From: Synechococcus sp. GreenBA-s
GTDB taxonomy: Bacteria; Cyanobacteriota; Cyanobacteriia; PCC-6307; Cyanobiaceae
Length of the DNA: 64,000 nucleotides
Reading direction: 5' to 3'
Assembly (NCBI RefSeq): GCF_024345855.1
Contig: NZ_JAGQBX010000004.1
Location: 1 to 64,000, forward strand
Shown: in pieces, positions 1-10,895 of the stretch
How positions within the stretch are numbered: the first letter of the stretch is position 1
Layout: every line of letters begins with the position of its first letter
The notes under the pieces: generated by a model
Database searches by the model: none
The model's input: the letters and a program-made list of their open reading frames with translations, nothing else
What the model was told of the DNA's origin: nothing
Program-made: the position numbers and the translations under genes

Positions 1-22
1 CCCCCAGGCCGGTCCCTCCCTG

Positions 23-925
23 ATGCCGCCCCCAGCCCCCTGGCGCGGCGAGGCCCGGCTGCAGTTCGCCCTGGGCGACGGCGGCCGCACCGTGCACCAG
101 GGCGGGGCCACGGCGCCGCTCAAGCTGCAGCGGGCCGTGCAGCGCGGCGATGGCCGCTGTGAACTGCCGCTGCTCCACACCGCCGGCGGCCTGGTGGGCG
201 GCGACCAGCTGCGGCTCCAGGCCGAACTGGCGCCCGGCTGCCGGGCCCTGCTCACCAGCGTGGCGGCCCAGAAGGTCTACGGCTCGGTGGGGCGCTCCCG
301 CCGTGCGCCCGAGGGCAGCTGGGCCCAGCAGGAGCTGGAGCTGCGGCTGGCCGCCGGCGCCGACCTGGAGTGGCTGCCCCAGGAGCTGGTGCTCTACGGC
401 GGCGGCCTGTTCGAGCAGCGCACCCGGGTGGAGCTGGCGCCCGGGGCCGGCTTCCTCAGCGCCGAGGTGGTGCGGCTGGGGCTGAGTGCCGCCGGCGAGG
501 ACCTGGGCCCGGGCCGCTGGCGCTCCCAGCTGGAGATCCGGCGCCAGCACGGTGAGGGCAGCCGCTGGGAGCTGGTGGATCGGCTGGAGCTGGGCGGCGA
601 GGGCCTGGCGCAGGAGCACGGCATGGCGGGCCAGCCAGTGTTCGGCAGCCTGGTGTGGGCGGCGCCCGAACCGCTCGAGGCCGGCCGCCTGGCCGCGCTC
701 CTGGCCGCCTGCCGTGGCGACCGCGAGGGCCTGGAGGGGGAGATGGCCTGCGGTCCCCTGCCCCAGGGCCTGGTGGCCCGCTACCGGGGCCGCTCCACCC
801 AGGCGGCGCGCTTCTGGTTCACGCGCCTCTGGGCCCGCACCCGCGCCGTGCGCGGCCTGGAGCCGCCGGCCCTGCCAAGGGTGTGGCCGTTTCAGGAGGA
901 TCCCCTGGCGGGGATGGCGGCCTGA
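23..925 (+). CDS. ureD: Urease accessory protein UreD
   Basis: UreD (UreH) is the scaffold that binds apo-urease and, with UreF and UreG, helps deliver nickel and carbamylate the active-site lysine. The 300-residue product has the family's normal length and its typical features: an early GGLVGGDQL segment, a TSVAAQKVYG segment, the LEWLPQELVLYGGGLFEQRT block in mid-protein, and a C-terminal FWFTRLWARTRA segment. It is the first gene of ureD-ureA-ureB-ureC, all on this strand. The ATG at 23 leaves almost no upstream sequence, so an earlier start outside the window cannot be excluded. ureE, ureF and ureG are not in the window. Confidence 0.93.
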   Translation: MPPPAPWRGEARLQFALGDGGRTVHQGGATAPLKLQRAVQRGDGRCELPLLHTAGGLVGGDQLRLQAELAPGCRALLTSVAAQKVYGSVGRSRRAPEGSWAQQELELRLAAGADLEWLPQELVLYGGGLFEQRTRVELAPGAGFLSAEVVRLGLSAAGEDLGPGRWRSQLEIRRQHGEGSRWELVDRLELGGEGLAQEHGMAGQPVFGSLVWAAPEPLEAGRLAALLAACRGDREGLEGEMACGPLPQGLVARYRGRSTQAARFWFTRLWARTRAVRGLEPPALPRVWPFQEDPLAGMAA

Positions 926-1030
926 AGGCCCCGGACAGACGACCCGCCCGTTCCCCCTGAACCTTCCATCGGGACCCACCGCTGCCAGAGTGCCTTCAGA
1001 CCCCACGTCCGCTGGACCCTCCCAGGCGCC

Positions 1031-1333
1031 ATGCACCTGACCCCCCAGGAGAAGGACAAGCTCCTGATCGTGACCGCCGCCCTGCTGGCGGAGCGGCGCC
1101 TGGGCCGCGGCCTCAGGCTCAACCACCCGGAAGCCGTGGCCTGGCTGAGCTTCCAGGTGCTCGAAGGTGCCCGCGACGGCAGGACCGTGGCCGAGCTGAT
1201 GGCCGAGGGCAGCACCTGGCTCAGCCGCGACCAGGTGATGGACGGGGTGCCCGAGCTGGTGCATGAGGTGCAGATCGAAGCGGTGTTCCCCGACGGCACC
1301 AAGCTCGTGACCCTGCACGACCCGATCCGCTGA
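1031..1333 (+). CDS. ureA: Urease gamma subunit
   Basis: Smallest urease subunit, 100 residues, the standard length. It begins [12 protein letters not shown], the canonical UreA N-terminus, and carries the [10 protein letters not shown] and [19 protein letters not shown] segments. It packs with UreB and UreC into the cytoplasmic urease trimer that splits urea into ammonia and carbamate. It lies about 105 bases after ureD and 35 bases before ureB. No ntcA-like box or terminator is evident in the ureD-ureA gap, so transcription probably comes from upstream of the window. Confidence 0.96.
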   Translation: MHLTPQEKDKLLIVTAALLAERRLGRGLRLNHPEAVAWLSFQVLEGARDGRTVAELMAEGSTWLSRDQVMDGVPELVHEVQIEAVFPDGTKLVTLHDPIR

Positions 1334-1368
1334 GCCCCAGGCCCACTCCCCACGCCCGCACCTCCGCC

Positions 1369-1686
1369 ATGGCCCCCCTGATCCCCGGCGAGCTGATCCC
1401 CGAACCCGGCCACCTGGAGCTCAATGCCGGCCGGCCCGTCACCACGCTGCTGGTGTCCAACAGCGGCGATCGGCCGGTGCAGGTGGGCTCCCACTTCCAC
1501 TTCCACGAGGCCAATGGCGCCCTGCAGTTCGATCGCGAGGCGGCCCGCGGCCAGCGGCTCGACATCCCGGCCGGCACGGCGATCCGCTTCGAGCCCGGCG
1601 ACAGCCGTGAGGTGCAGTTGGTGCCCTACGCCGGCGAGCGGCGGGTGTTCGGTTTCAACGGCCTGATCAACGGCTCGCTCGACTGA
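1369..1686 (+). CDS. ureB: Urease beta subunit
   Basis: UreB of 105 residues, full length for the separate-subunit bacterial urease. It begins [14 protein letters not shown], a classic UreB start, and carries the [10 protein letters not shown] histidine cluster, the [18 protein letters not shown] block and a C-terminal [12 protein letters not shown]. It is a structural partner of UreA and UreC. The gene lies 35 bases downstream of ureA and 63 bases upstream of ureC in the same operon. Confidence 0.96.
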   Translation: MAPLIPGELIPEPGHLELNAGRPVTTLLVSNSGDRPVQVGSHFHFHEANGALQFDREAARGQRLDIPAGTAIRFEPGDSREVQLVPYAGERRVFGFNGLINGSLD

Positions 1687-1749
1687 GCTGTCCCGGCCGC
1701 GACGCGAACCCCGGCCCCTTACCTGCCCATCTCCTCAGCCGCCCCGGCC

Positions 1750-3462
<1,713 letters not shown>

Positions 3463-3493
3463 AGGTGCCTGAGGCCCCAGGCCGCCGCGGCCG

Positions 3494-4081
3494 TCAGACC
3501 CCCAGCGGCCGGCGCACCGTCCGGCGGCAGGGCAGCAGATCCGGCAGTTCGGACAGCTGCTGGTCGAAGCCGATCCCCATGGTCACCACGTAATCGGACT
3601 TGACGAACCAGCGCAGCTCGCCCATCACCTCGCTGACGCCGAAGGAGGGGTGGGCCGTCACGTTCAGGCGCACGCGGTAGCGGGGCGCGAAGGGGTGATC
3701 GGTGGTCTCGGTGATCAGCAGGCAGAGCCCGCCCAGACTCACATCGAGGATGTCGGCCAGCAGCCAGGCCGTGACAGGCTCGAGCGCCTCGTTGAGCAGC
3801 TGCAGGCCGATCGGCCGGCACACCTCCACGGGATGGCGGTAGGTGCGCCGCTGATCGGGACCGCGCCCCTCCTCCCCCAGTTCCTCAGGAGATCCGTAGA
3901 GCAGGGTGCCGGCCTCCACCTCCAGGAGCAGTTCCAGCTCGGCCAGGGCGAGCTCGTTCTCCGAGGTGTTGTCGGGCGTGCTCTCTGGGGCGCTCGCGAC
4001 GCTGTCCGGACCCCCGACTGTGCCGCGCGTGGGGCCCGCGTGGGGCCGGGGTGACTCCTCGGGCGGGAAGATAGAAGGCAT
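3494..4081 (-). CDS. PilZ domain protein
   Basis: A 195-residue protein with a C-terminal PilZ domain. Both c-di-GMP-binding signatures are present: an RxxxR-type motif in RRTYRHPVE (about residue 80) and DVSLGG (about residue 112). The N-terminal 75 residues are Gly/Pro/Ser-rich, then acidic and Glu/Leu-rich. PilZ domains read the second messenger cyclic di-GMP and change the activity of an effector or motility partner; no partner domain is fused here. The gene converges on ureC. The only visible c-di-GMP-turnover protein in the window is at 32316-34529. The start is the first ATG; an internal start would remove only the low-complexity leader. Confidence 0.8.
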   Translation of the reverse strand: MPSIFPPEESPRPHAGPTRGTVGGPDSVASAPESTPDNTSENELALAELELLLEVEAGTLLYGSPEELGEEGRGPDQRRTYRHPVEVCRPIGLQLLNEALEPVTAWLLADILDVSLGGLCLLITETTDHPFAPRYRVRLNVTAHPSFGVSEVMGELRWFVKSDYVVTMGIGFDQQLSELPDLLPCRRTVRRPLGV

Positions 4082-4323
4082 GGATCAGAACCGGCGGCGG
4101 GAGCGCTGGGCGCCAGCAGAGTCCGTCCAAATCTTAATGCCGTTGCTCAACCCCGGCCACTCCCATCCAGGAACACCAGGAGCGGCCGCCGCCGCGCCCC
4201 ACATCCGCCCAGGCGCCCCGACACCCAGGGCACCGGCCCCGCGCGACGGCCCGTGATTCCGTAGCAATCGAGACCTGGAAGGGCCTTGGCGCTCAGCAGG
4301 ATGACGCCCACCCGAGGCCCGCC

Positions 4324-5766
4324 ATGTTCACCGACTACCGGCCCAACAAGGGCTACGACGAATATTTCAGCAGCTCTGAGGAGCCTCGCGCGGCCCTGCG
4401 GCCTCTGCTCTCCTCCCTGGGGGCCCTGGGCCTGGAGGAGCTCAACCGGAACCACGCTGCCGCGGGCGTTCTGCTCAAACGCCTGGGGGCGACCTTCCGG
4501 CTCAACGGGTCGGGCAGTTCCGGAGGCGAGCGCATCCTGCCCTTCGATCCCCTGCCCCGGCTGATCCGCACCGGCGAGTGGCAGCGGCTGGAACGGGGCC
4601 TGATCCAGCGCCTGGAGGCGATCGATCGGTTCCTGGCCGACGTTTACGGCGAGCAGCACATCCTCAACGACGGCGTGGTGCCCCGCGAGGACGTGGAGAG
4701 CTCCCAGGGCTGGCGGCCCCAGATGCGGGGCTTCAAGCCGCCGCTGGGCCGCTGGTGTCACATCTCCGGGCTGGATCTGGTGCGCGACGGCAGCGGCACC
4801 TGGCGCGTGCTGGAGGACAACCTGCGCTGTCCCTCGGGCGTGGCCTACTTCCTCGAGAACCGGCGCGTGATGAAGCGCATGTTCCCGAGCCTGTTCCAGG
4901 GCCGCACGGTGCAGCCGATCGACGCCTACCCCTCGCACCTGCTCCAGACCCTGCGGGACCTGGCCCCCTGGACCGAACATCCGCGGGTGGTGCTGCTGAC
5001 TCCGGGGGTGTTCAACAGCGCCTATTTCGAACACAGCTACCTGGCCCAGCAGATGGGCATCCAACTGGTGGAGGGGCGCGACCTCGTCTGCCAGGACGGA
5101 CGGGTGTGGATGCGCAGCACCGGCGGCCTGCAGCCGGTGGATGTGATCTACCGCCGCATCGACGACGACTTCCTCGATCCCGCCGTGTTCCGCCCCGACT
5201 CGATGCTGGGGGTGCGGGGCCTGATGGAGGTGTATGCCGCAGGCCGGGTCGCCATCGCCAACGCACCGGGCACGGGCGTGGCCGACGACAAGCTGATCTA
5301 CGCCTACGTGCCGGAGATGGTGCGCTACTACCTCGGCGAGGAGCCGATCATCGCCAACGTGCCCACCTACCTCTGCTCCCGGCCCGACGATCAGGCCTAC
5401 GTACTGGCCCACCTGAGCGAGCTGGTGGTGAAAGCCGTCTCGGAGGCCGGGGGCTACGGGATGCTGATTGGTCCCCACGCCGCTCCGGCGGAGATCGCGG
5501 AATTCGCCGAGAAGATCAAGGCCGATCCGCGCAACTTCATCGCGCAGCCCACCCTCGAGCTCTCCACCGTGCCCTCCCTGAGCGAGGGGGAGCTCTATCC
5601 CTGCCATGTTGATCTACGACCCTATGTGCTGCGGGGCAAGGACGCCTGGGTGAGCCCGGGGGGCCTGACACGCGTGGCCCTGCGCCGCGGTTCGCTGGTG
5701 GTGAACTCCTCCCAGGGCGGCGGCTGCAAGGACACCTGGATCGTCGATGAGCAGGAGGCCAGCTGA
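4324..5766 (+). CDS. Circularly permuted ATP-grasp protein
   Basis: A 480-residue member of the circularly permuted ATP-grasp type 2 family (old DUF404/DUF407). Recognisable blocks are MFTDYRPNKGYDEYFS at the start, HISGLDLVRDGSG, LEDNLRCPSGVAYFLENR, VLLTPGVFNSAYFEHSYLA, VYRRIDDDFLDP-like YRRIDDDF, GTGVADDKLIYAYVPEMV, and a C-terminal VLRGKDAWVSPGGLTRVA. Family members are predicted ATP-dependent carboxylate-amine ligases that form peptide-like bonds; the substrate is not known. Its stop overlaps the next gene's ATG by one base, so translation with the alpha-E gene is coupled. This is the first gene of a four-gene set with alpha-E, transglutaminase and DUF2126 proteins. Confidence 0.9.
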   Translation: MFTDYRPNKGYDEYFSSSEEPRAALRPLLSSLGALGLEELNRNHAAAGVLLKRLGATFRLNGSGSSGGERILPFDPLPRLIRTGEWQRLERGLIQRLEAIDRFLADVYGEQHILNDGVVPREDVESSQGWRPQMRGFKPPLGRWCHISGLDLVRDGSGTWRVLEDNLRCPSGVAYFLENRRVMKRMFPSLFQGRTVQPIDAYPSHLLQTLRDLAPWTEHPRVVLLTPGVFNSAYFEHSYLAQQMGIQLVEGRDLVCQDGRVWMRSTGGLQPVDVIYRRIDDDFLDPAVFRPDSMLGVRGLMEVYAAGRVAIANAPGTGVADDKLIYAYVPEMVRYYLGEEPIIANVPTYLCSRPDDQAYVLAHLSELVVKAVSEAGGYGMLIGPHAAPAEIAEFAEKIKADPRNFIAQPTLELSTVPSLSEGELYPCHVDLRPYVLRGKDAWVSPGGLTRVALRRGSLVVNSSQGGGCKDTWIVDEQEAS

Positions 5767-6812
5767 TGCTGAGCCGCGTTGCCGATTCCCTCTACTGGAT
5801 CAACCGCTACGTGGAGAGGGCCGAGAACATCTCCCGCTTCGTGGAGGTGAGCGAGGCCATGGCGCTCGACTGCCCCCCCGGCAGCGCCGAGCCCTGGCTA
5901 CCGCTGATCGACGCCAGCGGTGACCGCGAACTGTTCGACCGCCTCTTCCCCTGTGGTGGCCCCGGCCAAGTGGTGGAGTTCCTGGTGCGCTGTCCGGACA
6001 ACCCCAACAGCATCGTGAGCTGCATCGCCCTGGCCCGGGAGAACACGCGCCAGATCCGCGACGTGATCACCACCGAGATGTGGGAGCAGATCAATGGCCT
6101 GTACTGGACCCTGCTGGAAAGCGACAGCTTCTGGGACCAGCCGCCCCAGGAACAGCTGCGGGAGATCCGGCGGGGCTGCCAGCTCTTCTACGGCATCACC
6201 GACGCCACCCTCAGCCGCGACCTCTCCTGGCAGTTCAGCCGGCTGGGGCGGCTGATCGAGCGGGCCGACAAGACGACCCGCATCCTGGACGTCAAGTATT
6301 TCCTGCTGCTGCCCAGCCCCGAGGAGGTGGGTGGCGTGCTGGACGAACTGCAGTGGATCTCACTGCTGCGCTGCGCCGGGGCGTATCAGATGTTCCGCCA
6401 GTCGAGCCAGCAGGCCATCAACCCCCGGGCGGTCGCCGGCTTCCTGCTGCTGGATCCGGTGTTCCCGCGCTCGGTTCGCTACTGCCTGGAACGGATCCAC
6501 GAAACGCTGCGGATCGTCAACGGCCAGCGGTTGCCCGGCACGCCCGACGAACTGGAGTGCCTCAGCGGCCTGACCCTGGCCCGCTGGAGCTACACCCACA
6601 TCGATGAGCTGATCGCCGGTGGGCTGCACGAGGCGATTGACGACCTGCAAAGCGACCTGAACCGCCTGCACGACCTGATCCATGATCGCTACTTCGTGAT
6701 CACCGCCACCGGCGGCAGCAGCGACCCCGCCGACGCCCCAGCGGCACCTGCGGCAGCCCCGTCCAGCCCTTCACCCGTCTCCAGTTCCGCCCCGGCATGC
6801 GCGCCCGCCTGA
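5766..6812 (+). CDS. Alpha-E domain protein (DUF403)
   Basis: A 348-residue alpha-helical 'alpha-E' protein. It opens with MLSRVADSLYWINRYVERAE, a hallmark of the family, then has an ARENTRQIRDVITTEMWEQIN block, a FSRLGRLIERADKTTRILD block and LLLDPVFPRSVRYCLERI. The family always travels with circularly permuted ATP-grasp proteins and is presumed to assist or extend that ligase; biochemical function is not established. It overlaps the ATP-grasp stop by one base and the transglutaminase start by 16 bases. The last 30 residues are Ala/Pro/Ser-rich and probably disordered. Confidence 0.9.
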   Translation: MLSRVADSLYWINRYVERAENISRFVEVSEAMALDCPPGSAEPWLPLIDASGDRELFDRLFPCGGPGQVVEFLVRCPDNPNSIVSCIALARENTRQIRDVITTEMWEQINGLYWTLLESDSFWDQPPQEQLREIRRGCQLFYGITDATLSRDLSWQFSRLGRLIERADKTTRILDVKYFLLLPSPEEVGGVLDELQWISLLRCAGAYQMFRQSSQQAINPRAVAGFLLLDPVFPRSVRYCLERIHETLRIVNGQRLPGTPDELECLSGLTLARWSYTHIDELIAGGLHEAIDDLQSDLNRLHDLIHDRYFVITATGGSSDPADAPAAPAAAPSSPSPVSSSAPACAPA

Positions 6813-7684
6813 TCCACCGCTTCGAATACCGCTACAGCGCACCGGTGCTGCTGGGGCCGCATCGCTTCTGCCTGCGGCCGCGACCCCACGGGTTCCAGCG
6901 ACTGCTCGACTATCGGCTGGAGGTGAGTCCTGAGCCCAGCCAGCTCTACGACCTCCTGGCCGCCAGCGGCGACATGGTGACCCGGGCCCGCTTCCTGGGG
7001 GAGACCGACCGCTTCCTGGTGGTGGCCCACTCCGACGTGGAAACCCTCAGCCAGCCCCTGGTGACGGCCTGCCTCGACGAGGACATGACCCGGCTGCCGG
7101 TGTCGATCGGCCGGCTCAACCCTGACCTGCTCAGCAACCTGCAGGGGTGGTTGCCCAACGGCCAGCACGATCCGGCGGCGGTCGATCTGGCCCAGGAGGC
7201 CCTGATGGGCAGCGACCAGCGCAGTCTCACCTTCCTGCAGCAGCTGATCGAGATCATTCAGGACCGGGTGAAGTACACCCAGCGCCATGTGGGACCGGCC
7301 TGGCCAGCCGGTCGGACCCTCAAGGAACGCGTGGGGTCCTGCCGCGACCTGGCGGTGCTGATGATCGAGGCCTGCCGCAGCGTGGGGCTGCCGGCCCGCT
7401 TCGTGAGCGGCTACCACCTGGTGGAGCCGAAACCCGAGCGCTACGACCTGCACGCCTGGACGGAGGTGTACCTGCAGGGGGCCGGCTGGCGGGGCTTCGA
7501 TGCCAGCGGCATGGGTGCCGTGGACGACCGCTACATCCCCGTGGCCACCTCCTCGCGGTCCGATCTCACGGCGGCCATCACCGGCAGCTTCTCGGGGCCG
7601 CCAGGGGTGGAGAGCGACCTGGAGTGGACCATCAGCGCCGAGATCCTCAGCGCGGGCACCGCACCGCTGCTCAGTGGCAGCTGA
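6797..7684 (+). CDS. Transglutaminase-like family protein
   Basis: A 295-residue protein with an N-terminal beta-sandwich (MRARLIHRFEYRYSAPVLLG, residues 1-90) followed by a transglutaminase/cysteine-protease core. The catalytic triad can be placed as Cys in GSCRDLAVLMIEACR (about residue 180), His in DLHAWTEVYL (about 219) and Asp in WRGFDASG (about 234). Such proteins are proposed to hydrolyse or transfer peptide-like bonds made by the neighbouring ATP-grasp ligase. Its ATG lies inside the 3' end of the alpha-E gene, which supports one transcript. No signal peptide is seen, so it is probably cytoplasmic. Confidence 0.9.
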   Translation: MRARLIHRFEYRYSAPVLLGPHRFCLRPRPHGFQRLLDYRLEVSPEPSQLYDLLAASGDMVTRARFLGETDRFLVVAHSDVETLSQPLVTACLDEDMTRLPVSIGRLNPDLLSNLQGWLPNGQHDPAAVDLAQEALMGSDQRSLTFLQQLIEIIQDRVKYTQRHVGPAWPAGRTLKERVGSCRDLAVLMIEACRSVGLPARFVSGYHLVEPKPERYDLHAWTEVYLQGAGWRGFDASGMGAVDDRYIPVATSSRSDLTAAITGSFSGPPGVESDLEWTISAEILSAGTAPLLSGS

Positions 7685-7795
7685 AGCCAACGACAGCAAC
7701 CAAATCAGGCGGTTTCAGCCCATGGGCCCCTGTCTGTAACCGTTGGTGCTGCCGCATCGGCCGAAGCGCGCGATGACGGGTCTAGACGAGCCTCC

Positions 7796-9856
7796 GTGGT
7801 GCCCCCTTCGATCACTCTCGGGACGGCAGCCACCCCAGCCGTCACCGCCAAGGCCGTGGAACAGCGCCTGCAGCGGGCCGGAATCCGGCTCACCATGGGC
7901 GGTGAGCCAACCCTGGTGCCGACCGACCCGGAAGGGGCCGAGTGGAGCGTGGCCGCCGACGGCCCCACCAAACTGCGCTACGCCAGGACCCTCGCCAGGG
8001 AACTGCAGCAGCGGGCCTGGCCCGGCAGCACGCTGCTCTACTGCACCGGCAAGCGCTACGACGGCGAGGTGAACCCCCGCTGGGCCCTGCGTCTGATCCT
8101 GGGGGCCGATGGCCATCCCCTAGTGCCCTGGCCCCAGGGGTCGGGGCCGTCCGCCGCGCCAGCCGCCAGTCGGCCGATCCCCACGGCCGCAGAGGCCGAG
8201 CACCTGCTGGTGACCATCGGGCAACAGCTGGGCTGCCCCGTGGAGCCCCTGCAGCTGCGGGATCCGCTGCAGGCCGATCGCCAGGTGTGGGCCGTGCCCC
8301 TCTCCTTCGAGCGGCACTGGCAGACGCTGACCTGGGCCCTGAAACCCTCCCTGCGGCAGTTGAGTCCCGCCAGCGGCCCGGCGGGACTGCGCCTGCCGCT
8401 GGAGCACTTCCCCGAGGGGGGTCTGCGCCAGGTGCTCACCCTGGAGCGCGATCACGACAGCTGGGGGCTGTTCCTGCCACCGCTGGCCCGTCGGCCGATG
8501 GAACAGTTGCTGCGGGTGATCGCCCGCCACAGCGCTGGCTGGCGACAGCCGGAGCTGAGCGGGGTCCTGCCCGTGGACAGCGAAGGCCACTGGCAGGTGC
8601 TGGGACTGACGGCGGATCCCGGGGTGCTGGAGGTCAACCTGCCGGTGTGCCACACCTGGCAGGAGTACGCCGACTGGATCGAGCTCCTGGAGCAGGCGGG
8701 TACAGCGGTGGAGCTGCGCAGCTGGAAGCAGCACGGCCCCCGCAGCGAAGGCACCGGCGGCGGCAACCACCTGCTGTTCGGTGGGCCCAGCCTGGACGCC
8801 AACCCCTTCTTCCGTCGGCCGGCCTGGCTGGTGGGAATCCTGCGCTTCTGGCAGCACCATCCGAGCCTGGCCTACCTGTTCAGCGGCCGCAGCGTCGGCC
8901 CAGCCTCCCAGGCCCCCCGCGCCGATGAGGGCTCCGCCAGCCTGCTGGATCTGGAGCTGGCCCATCGGACCCTGGAGCAGCTGCCGGCGGGGGATCAACG
9001 GGTCGCCATCGGCGAGACCCTGCGCCACCTGCACGCCGACCGCAGCGGCAACACCCACCGCAGTGAGATCAGCTTCGACAAGTTCTGGAACCCCGCCTGG
9101 ACGGCCGGCTGCCAGGGACTGCTGGAGTTCCGTGCCCTGGAATCGCTGCCGCACCATCAGTGGAGCACCGCGGTGGCCCTGCTCTGGCGCAGCCTGGCTG
9201 TGCATCTGCTGGAACCAGGCCATCGGCCCACCCAGCTGAAGGACTGGGGCCCGGTCCTGCACGACCGGGCCCTGCTGCCCAGCCAGCTCTGGACCGATCT
9301 GGAGCAGGTCCTGGAGCAGCTGTCCGTCGATGGCCTGCCCATCGATCCAGCCCCCCTGCGCGCGATCTGGGACTGGCGCTTCCCCGTGCTGCTGCACTGG
9401 CGCTCGGGAGAGGCCGAACTCACGATCCGCCAGGCGCTCGAGCCCTGGCCACTGCTCTGCGACACCCCTGTGGAGGGTGGCAGCACCAGCCGCTTCGTGG
9501 ACAGCTCCCTGCGGCGCTTCGAGCTGATCGCCAACCCGGCGTTTCGCCGGCAGTTCACGCTGTCGCTCCAGGGCCGCCCACTGCTGTGGCCCGCGGACAG
9601 CCAGCGGCCCGTGGCCCTGCGCTACCGCCACGAAGCCCTGTTCCCCTGCCTGCACCCCTGCCTGCCGATCGATCTGCCCCTGCGGCTCGATCTGTTCGCC
9701 GCTCCCCAGGAGCAGCCGCTGGGCAGCTGGCTGCTGCGCAGCGAGTCCGATGGTTTCGAGGCGCTGACAGAACCTGCGCCCTGCCCTCCGGACCAGCCTC
9801 CGCTGGTGGGCTCGATCCGCGACGGCTGCAGCCTCGACCTGCGGCTGGGCGCCTGA
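7796..9856 (+). CDS. DUF2126 protein, transglutaminase-associated
   Basis: A 686-residue protein of the DUF2126 type. Recognisable parts are LTMGGEPTLVPTDPEGAEW near the N-terminus, RTLARELQQRAWPGSTLLYC, WKQHGPRSEGTGGGNHLLFG in the middle, and LRFWQHHPSLAYLFSGRSVG, RSEISFDKFWNPAW. In many bacteria this domain is fused behind a transglutaminase module in a protein of about 1100 residues; here the two are separate genes. Function is unknown, but its constant company is ATP-grasp, alpha-E and transglutaminase genes, as here. It starts at a GTG, 111 bases after the transglutaminase stop; the gap holds no clear promoter or terminator. Confidence 0.85.
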   Translation: MVPPSITLGTAATPAVTAKAVEQRLQRAGIRLTMGGEPTLVPTDPEGAEWSVAADGPTKLRYARTLARELQQRAWPGSTLLYCTGKRYDGEVNPRWALRLILGADGHPLVPWPQGSGPSAAPAASRPIPTAAEAEHLLVTIGQQLGCPVEPLQLRDPLQADRQVWAVPLSFERHWQTLTWALKPSLRQLSPASGPAGLRLPLEHFPEGGLRQVLTLERDHDSWGLFLPPLARRPMEQLLRVIARHSAGWRQPELSGVLPVDSEGHWQVLGLTADPGVLEVNLPVCHTWQEYADWIELLEQAGTAVELRSWKQHGPRSEGTGGGNHLLFGGPSLDANPFFRRPAWLVGILRFWQHHPSLAYLFSGRSVGPASQAPRADEGSASLLDLELAHRTLEQLPAGDQRVAIGETLRHLHADRSGNTHRSEISFDKFWNPAWTAGCQGLLEFRALESLPHHQWSTAVALLWRSLAVHLLEPGHRPTQLKDWGPVLHDRALLPSQLWTDLEQVLEQLSVDGLPIDPAPLRAIWDWRFPVLLHWRSGEAELTIRQALEPWPLLCDTPVEGGSTSRFVDSSLRRFELIANPAFRRQFTLSLQGRPLLWPADSQRPVALRYRHEALFPCLHPCLPIDLPLRLDLFAAPQEQPLGSWLLRSESDGFEALTEPAPCPPDQPPLVGSIRDGCSLDLRLGA

Positions 9857-9988
9857 CACCTGCCGGGCAACGGCCCGGCCCGCCTTCGGTTGAGACCAGG
9901 CAGTCTCACATTTGATTGCGTGAGCAAAGCCAGACAGGCCGCGCCCCAGTCCCCGGGCCTACAACCAAGGAATCACGGGGCACACACC

Positions 9989-10207
9989 ATGGGCGGAACA
10001 CTGCATCTCGTAGGGCTCACAGGCGACGGCTGCCGCATCGCCAGGGATGGCGCGGGCGGCTATGTGGTGCAACACGACCAGGCCGAAGGGAGCTGGCAAC
10101 GGGTGGCTAATCTGCCGGCCGCCTACGCCGCCTGTGAACTGTTCCACCAGCGGGGCCGTGGCCCGGCCCCGCTCGCGCCACCAGGACGGAACAGCCCTAC
10201 CAGCTGA
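9989..10207 (+). CDS. Small hypothetical protein
   Basis: A 72-residue ORF from ATG 9989. The sequence (MGGTLHLVGLTGDGCRIARD, then YVVQHDQAEGSW and AAYAACELFHQRG) looks like a compact beta-rich conserved small protein rather than a shadow frame, but I do not recognise the family. The frame stays open upstream without a better start. Its last 11 bases overlap the end of the convergent cupin gene. The last 15 residues are Pro/Ala-rich and may not be conserved. Confidence 0.45.
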   Translation: MGGTLHLVGLTGDGCRIARDGAGGYVVQHDQAEGSWQRVANLPAAYAACELFHQRGRGPAPLAPPGRNSPTS

Positions 10208-10745
10208 CCCCATGCAACTTCGGCAACGGGGCCGTCTTGAAGGTGGTAGCGAACAGGCGCGGAATACGGCGACTGTTGTACACGCGGAACTCACGCACCA
10301 CGCTGGCCCCCTGGTCACGCACGGCCTGATTGAGCACCACGGAACCATCGGGATCCGAGACGGAGCGATGGAAGGTGCCGGGGGGAATGCGCAGGATGTC
10401 GCCGCCCGTGTCCAGACGAACAATGTGGTACGGGTAATTCCAGCCGAAGTTCACCAGATAGAAGGTGCGGCCACCATGCAGGGCCAGCAGATTATCCTCC
10501 TGATGGGGATGCAGATAGAACTGCCAGGCACCTGTGCTCTGCTCATCGGGAGGGCTGACGGCCGGACCCGCATGGATCACCAGATCGCGGGCATTCGACT
10601 CAGCAACGGTGATGTCAAAGAAACGAACCGACGGGGTATCGCGAAACTTCTCGTAGGGAATGAGCTCGAACATGGGCGCCGTTCCTGGCGCCACCGATCG
10701 GCTTTCCTGCTGGAAGGAATCCTGCCGGAGGGGAGCAGTGGTCAT
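10197..10745 (-). CDS. Cupin-fold protein
   Basis: A 182-residue protein with a small cupin barrel. The likely metal-binding motif 1 is FYLHPHQEDNLLALHGGRTF (about residues 75-95), with the second motif around LRIPPGTFHRSVSDPDGS (about 118-136); together they supply His and Glu ligands for a divalent metal. The substrate cannot be told from sequence; related small cupins include sugar epimerase-like and dioxygenase-like proteins. It is transcribed toward the small gene at 9989-10207 and overlaps its end by 11 bases. An internal ATG at residue 25 (MFELIPYEKFRDT) is a credible alternative start. Confidence 0.7.
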   Translation of the reverse strand: MTTAPLRQDSFQQESRSVAPGTAPMFELIPYEKFRDTPSVRFFDITVAESNARDLVIHAGPAVSPPDEQSTGAWQFYLHPHQEDNLLALHGGRTFYLVNFGWNYPYHIVRLDTGGDILRIPPGTFHRSVSDPDGSVVLNQAVRDQGASVVREFRVYNSRRIPRLFATTFKTAPLPKLHGVSW

Positions 10746-10895
10746 GGCGAGGGCGACAGGCGCCTGCTGAGAAGGGCCCAGTGAACCGACCGGCGGAGCC
10801 GCCGACCGTGTAGTGGGCTACGAAACCGCCGTCGTCTCAGACCAGTTCCCCAACTGATTGGGCGCCACAGGATTGGGCACAACCGGCTTGAGCGC

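Noticed and set aside
3481..3493. GGCCGC-C-GCGGCC repeat between ureC and the PilZ gene
   Set aside because: A 13-base GC-only palindrome with a one-base loop; cannot be told from chance.
4147..5607. Minus-strand ORF of 486 residues opposite the ATP-grasp gene
   Set aside because: No recognisable family and typical shadow composition; the plus-strand frame is a clear family member.
8120..9859. Minus-strand ORF of 579 residues opposite DUF2126 gene
   Set aside because: Gln/Gly/Ala-rich shadow; DUF2126 motifs are on the other strand.
9866..9883. GCCGGG-N6-CCCGGC hairpin after the DUF2126 gene
   Set aside because: Short stem and no T-run; such repeats are common by chance at this GC content.
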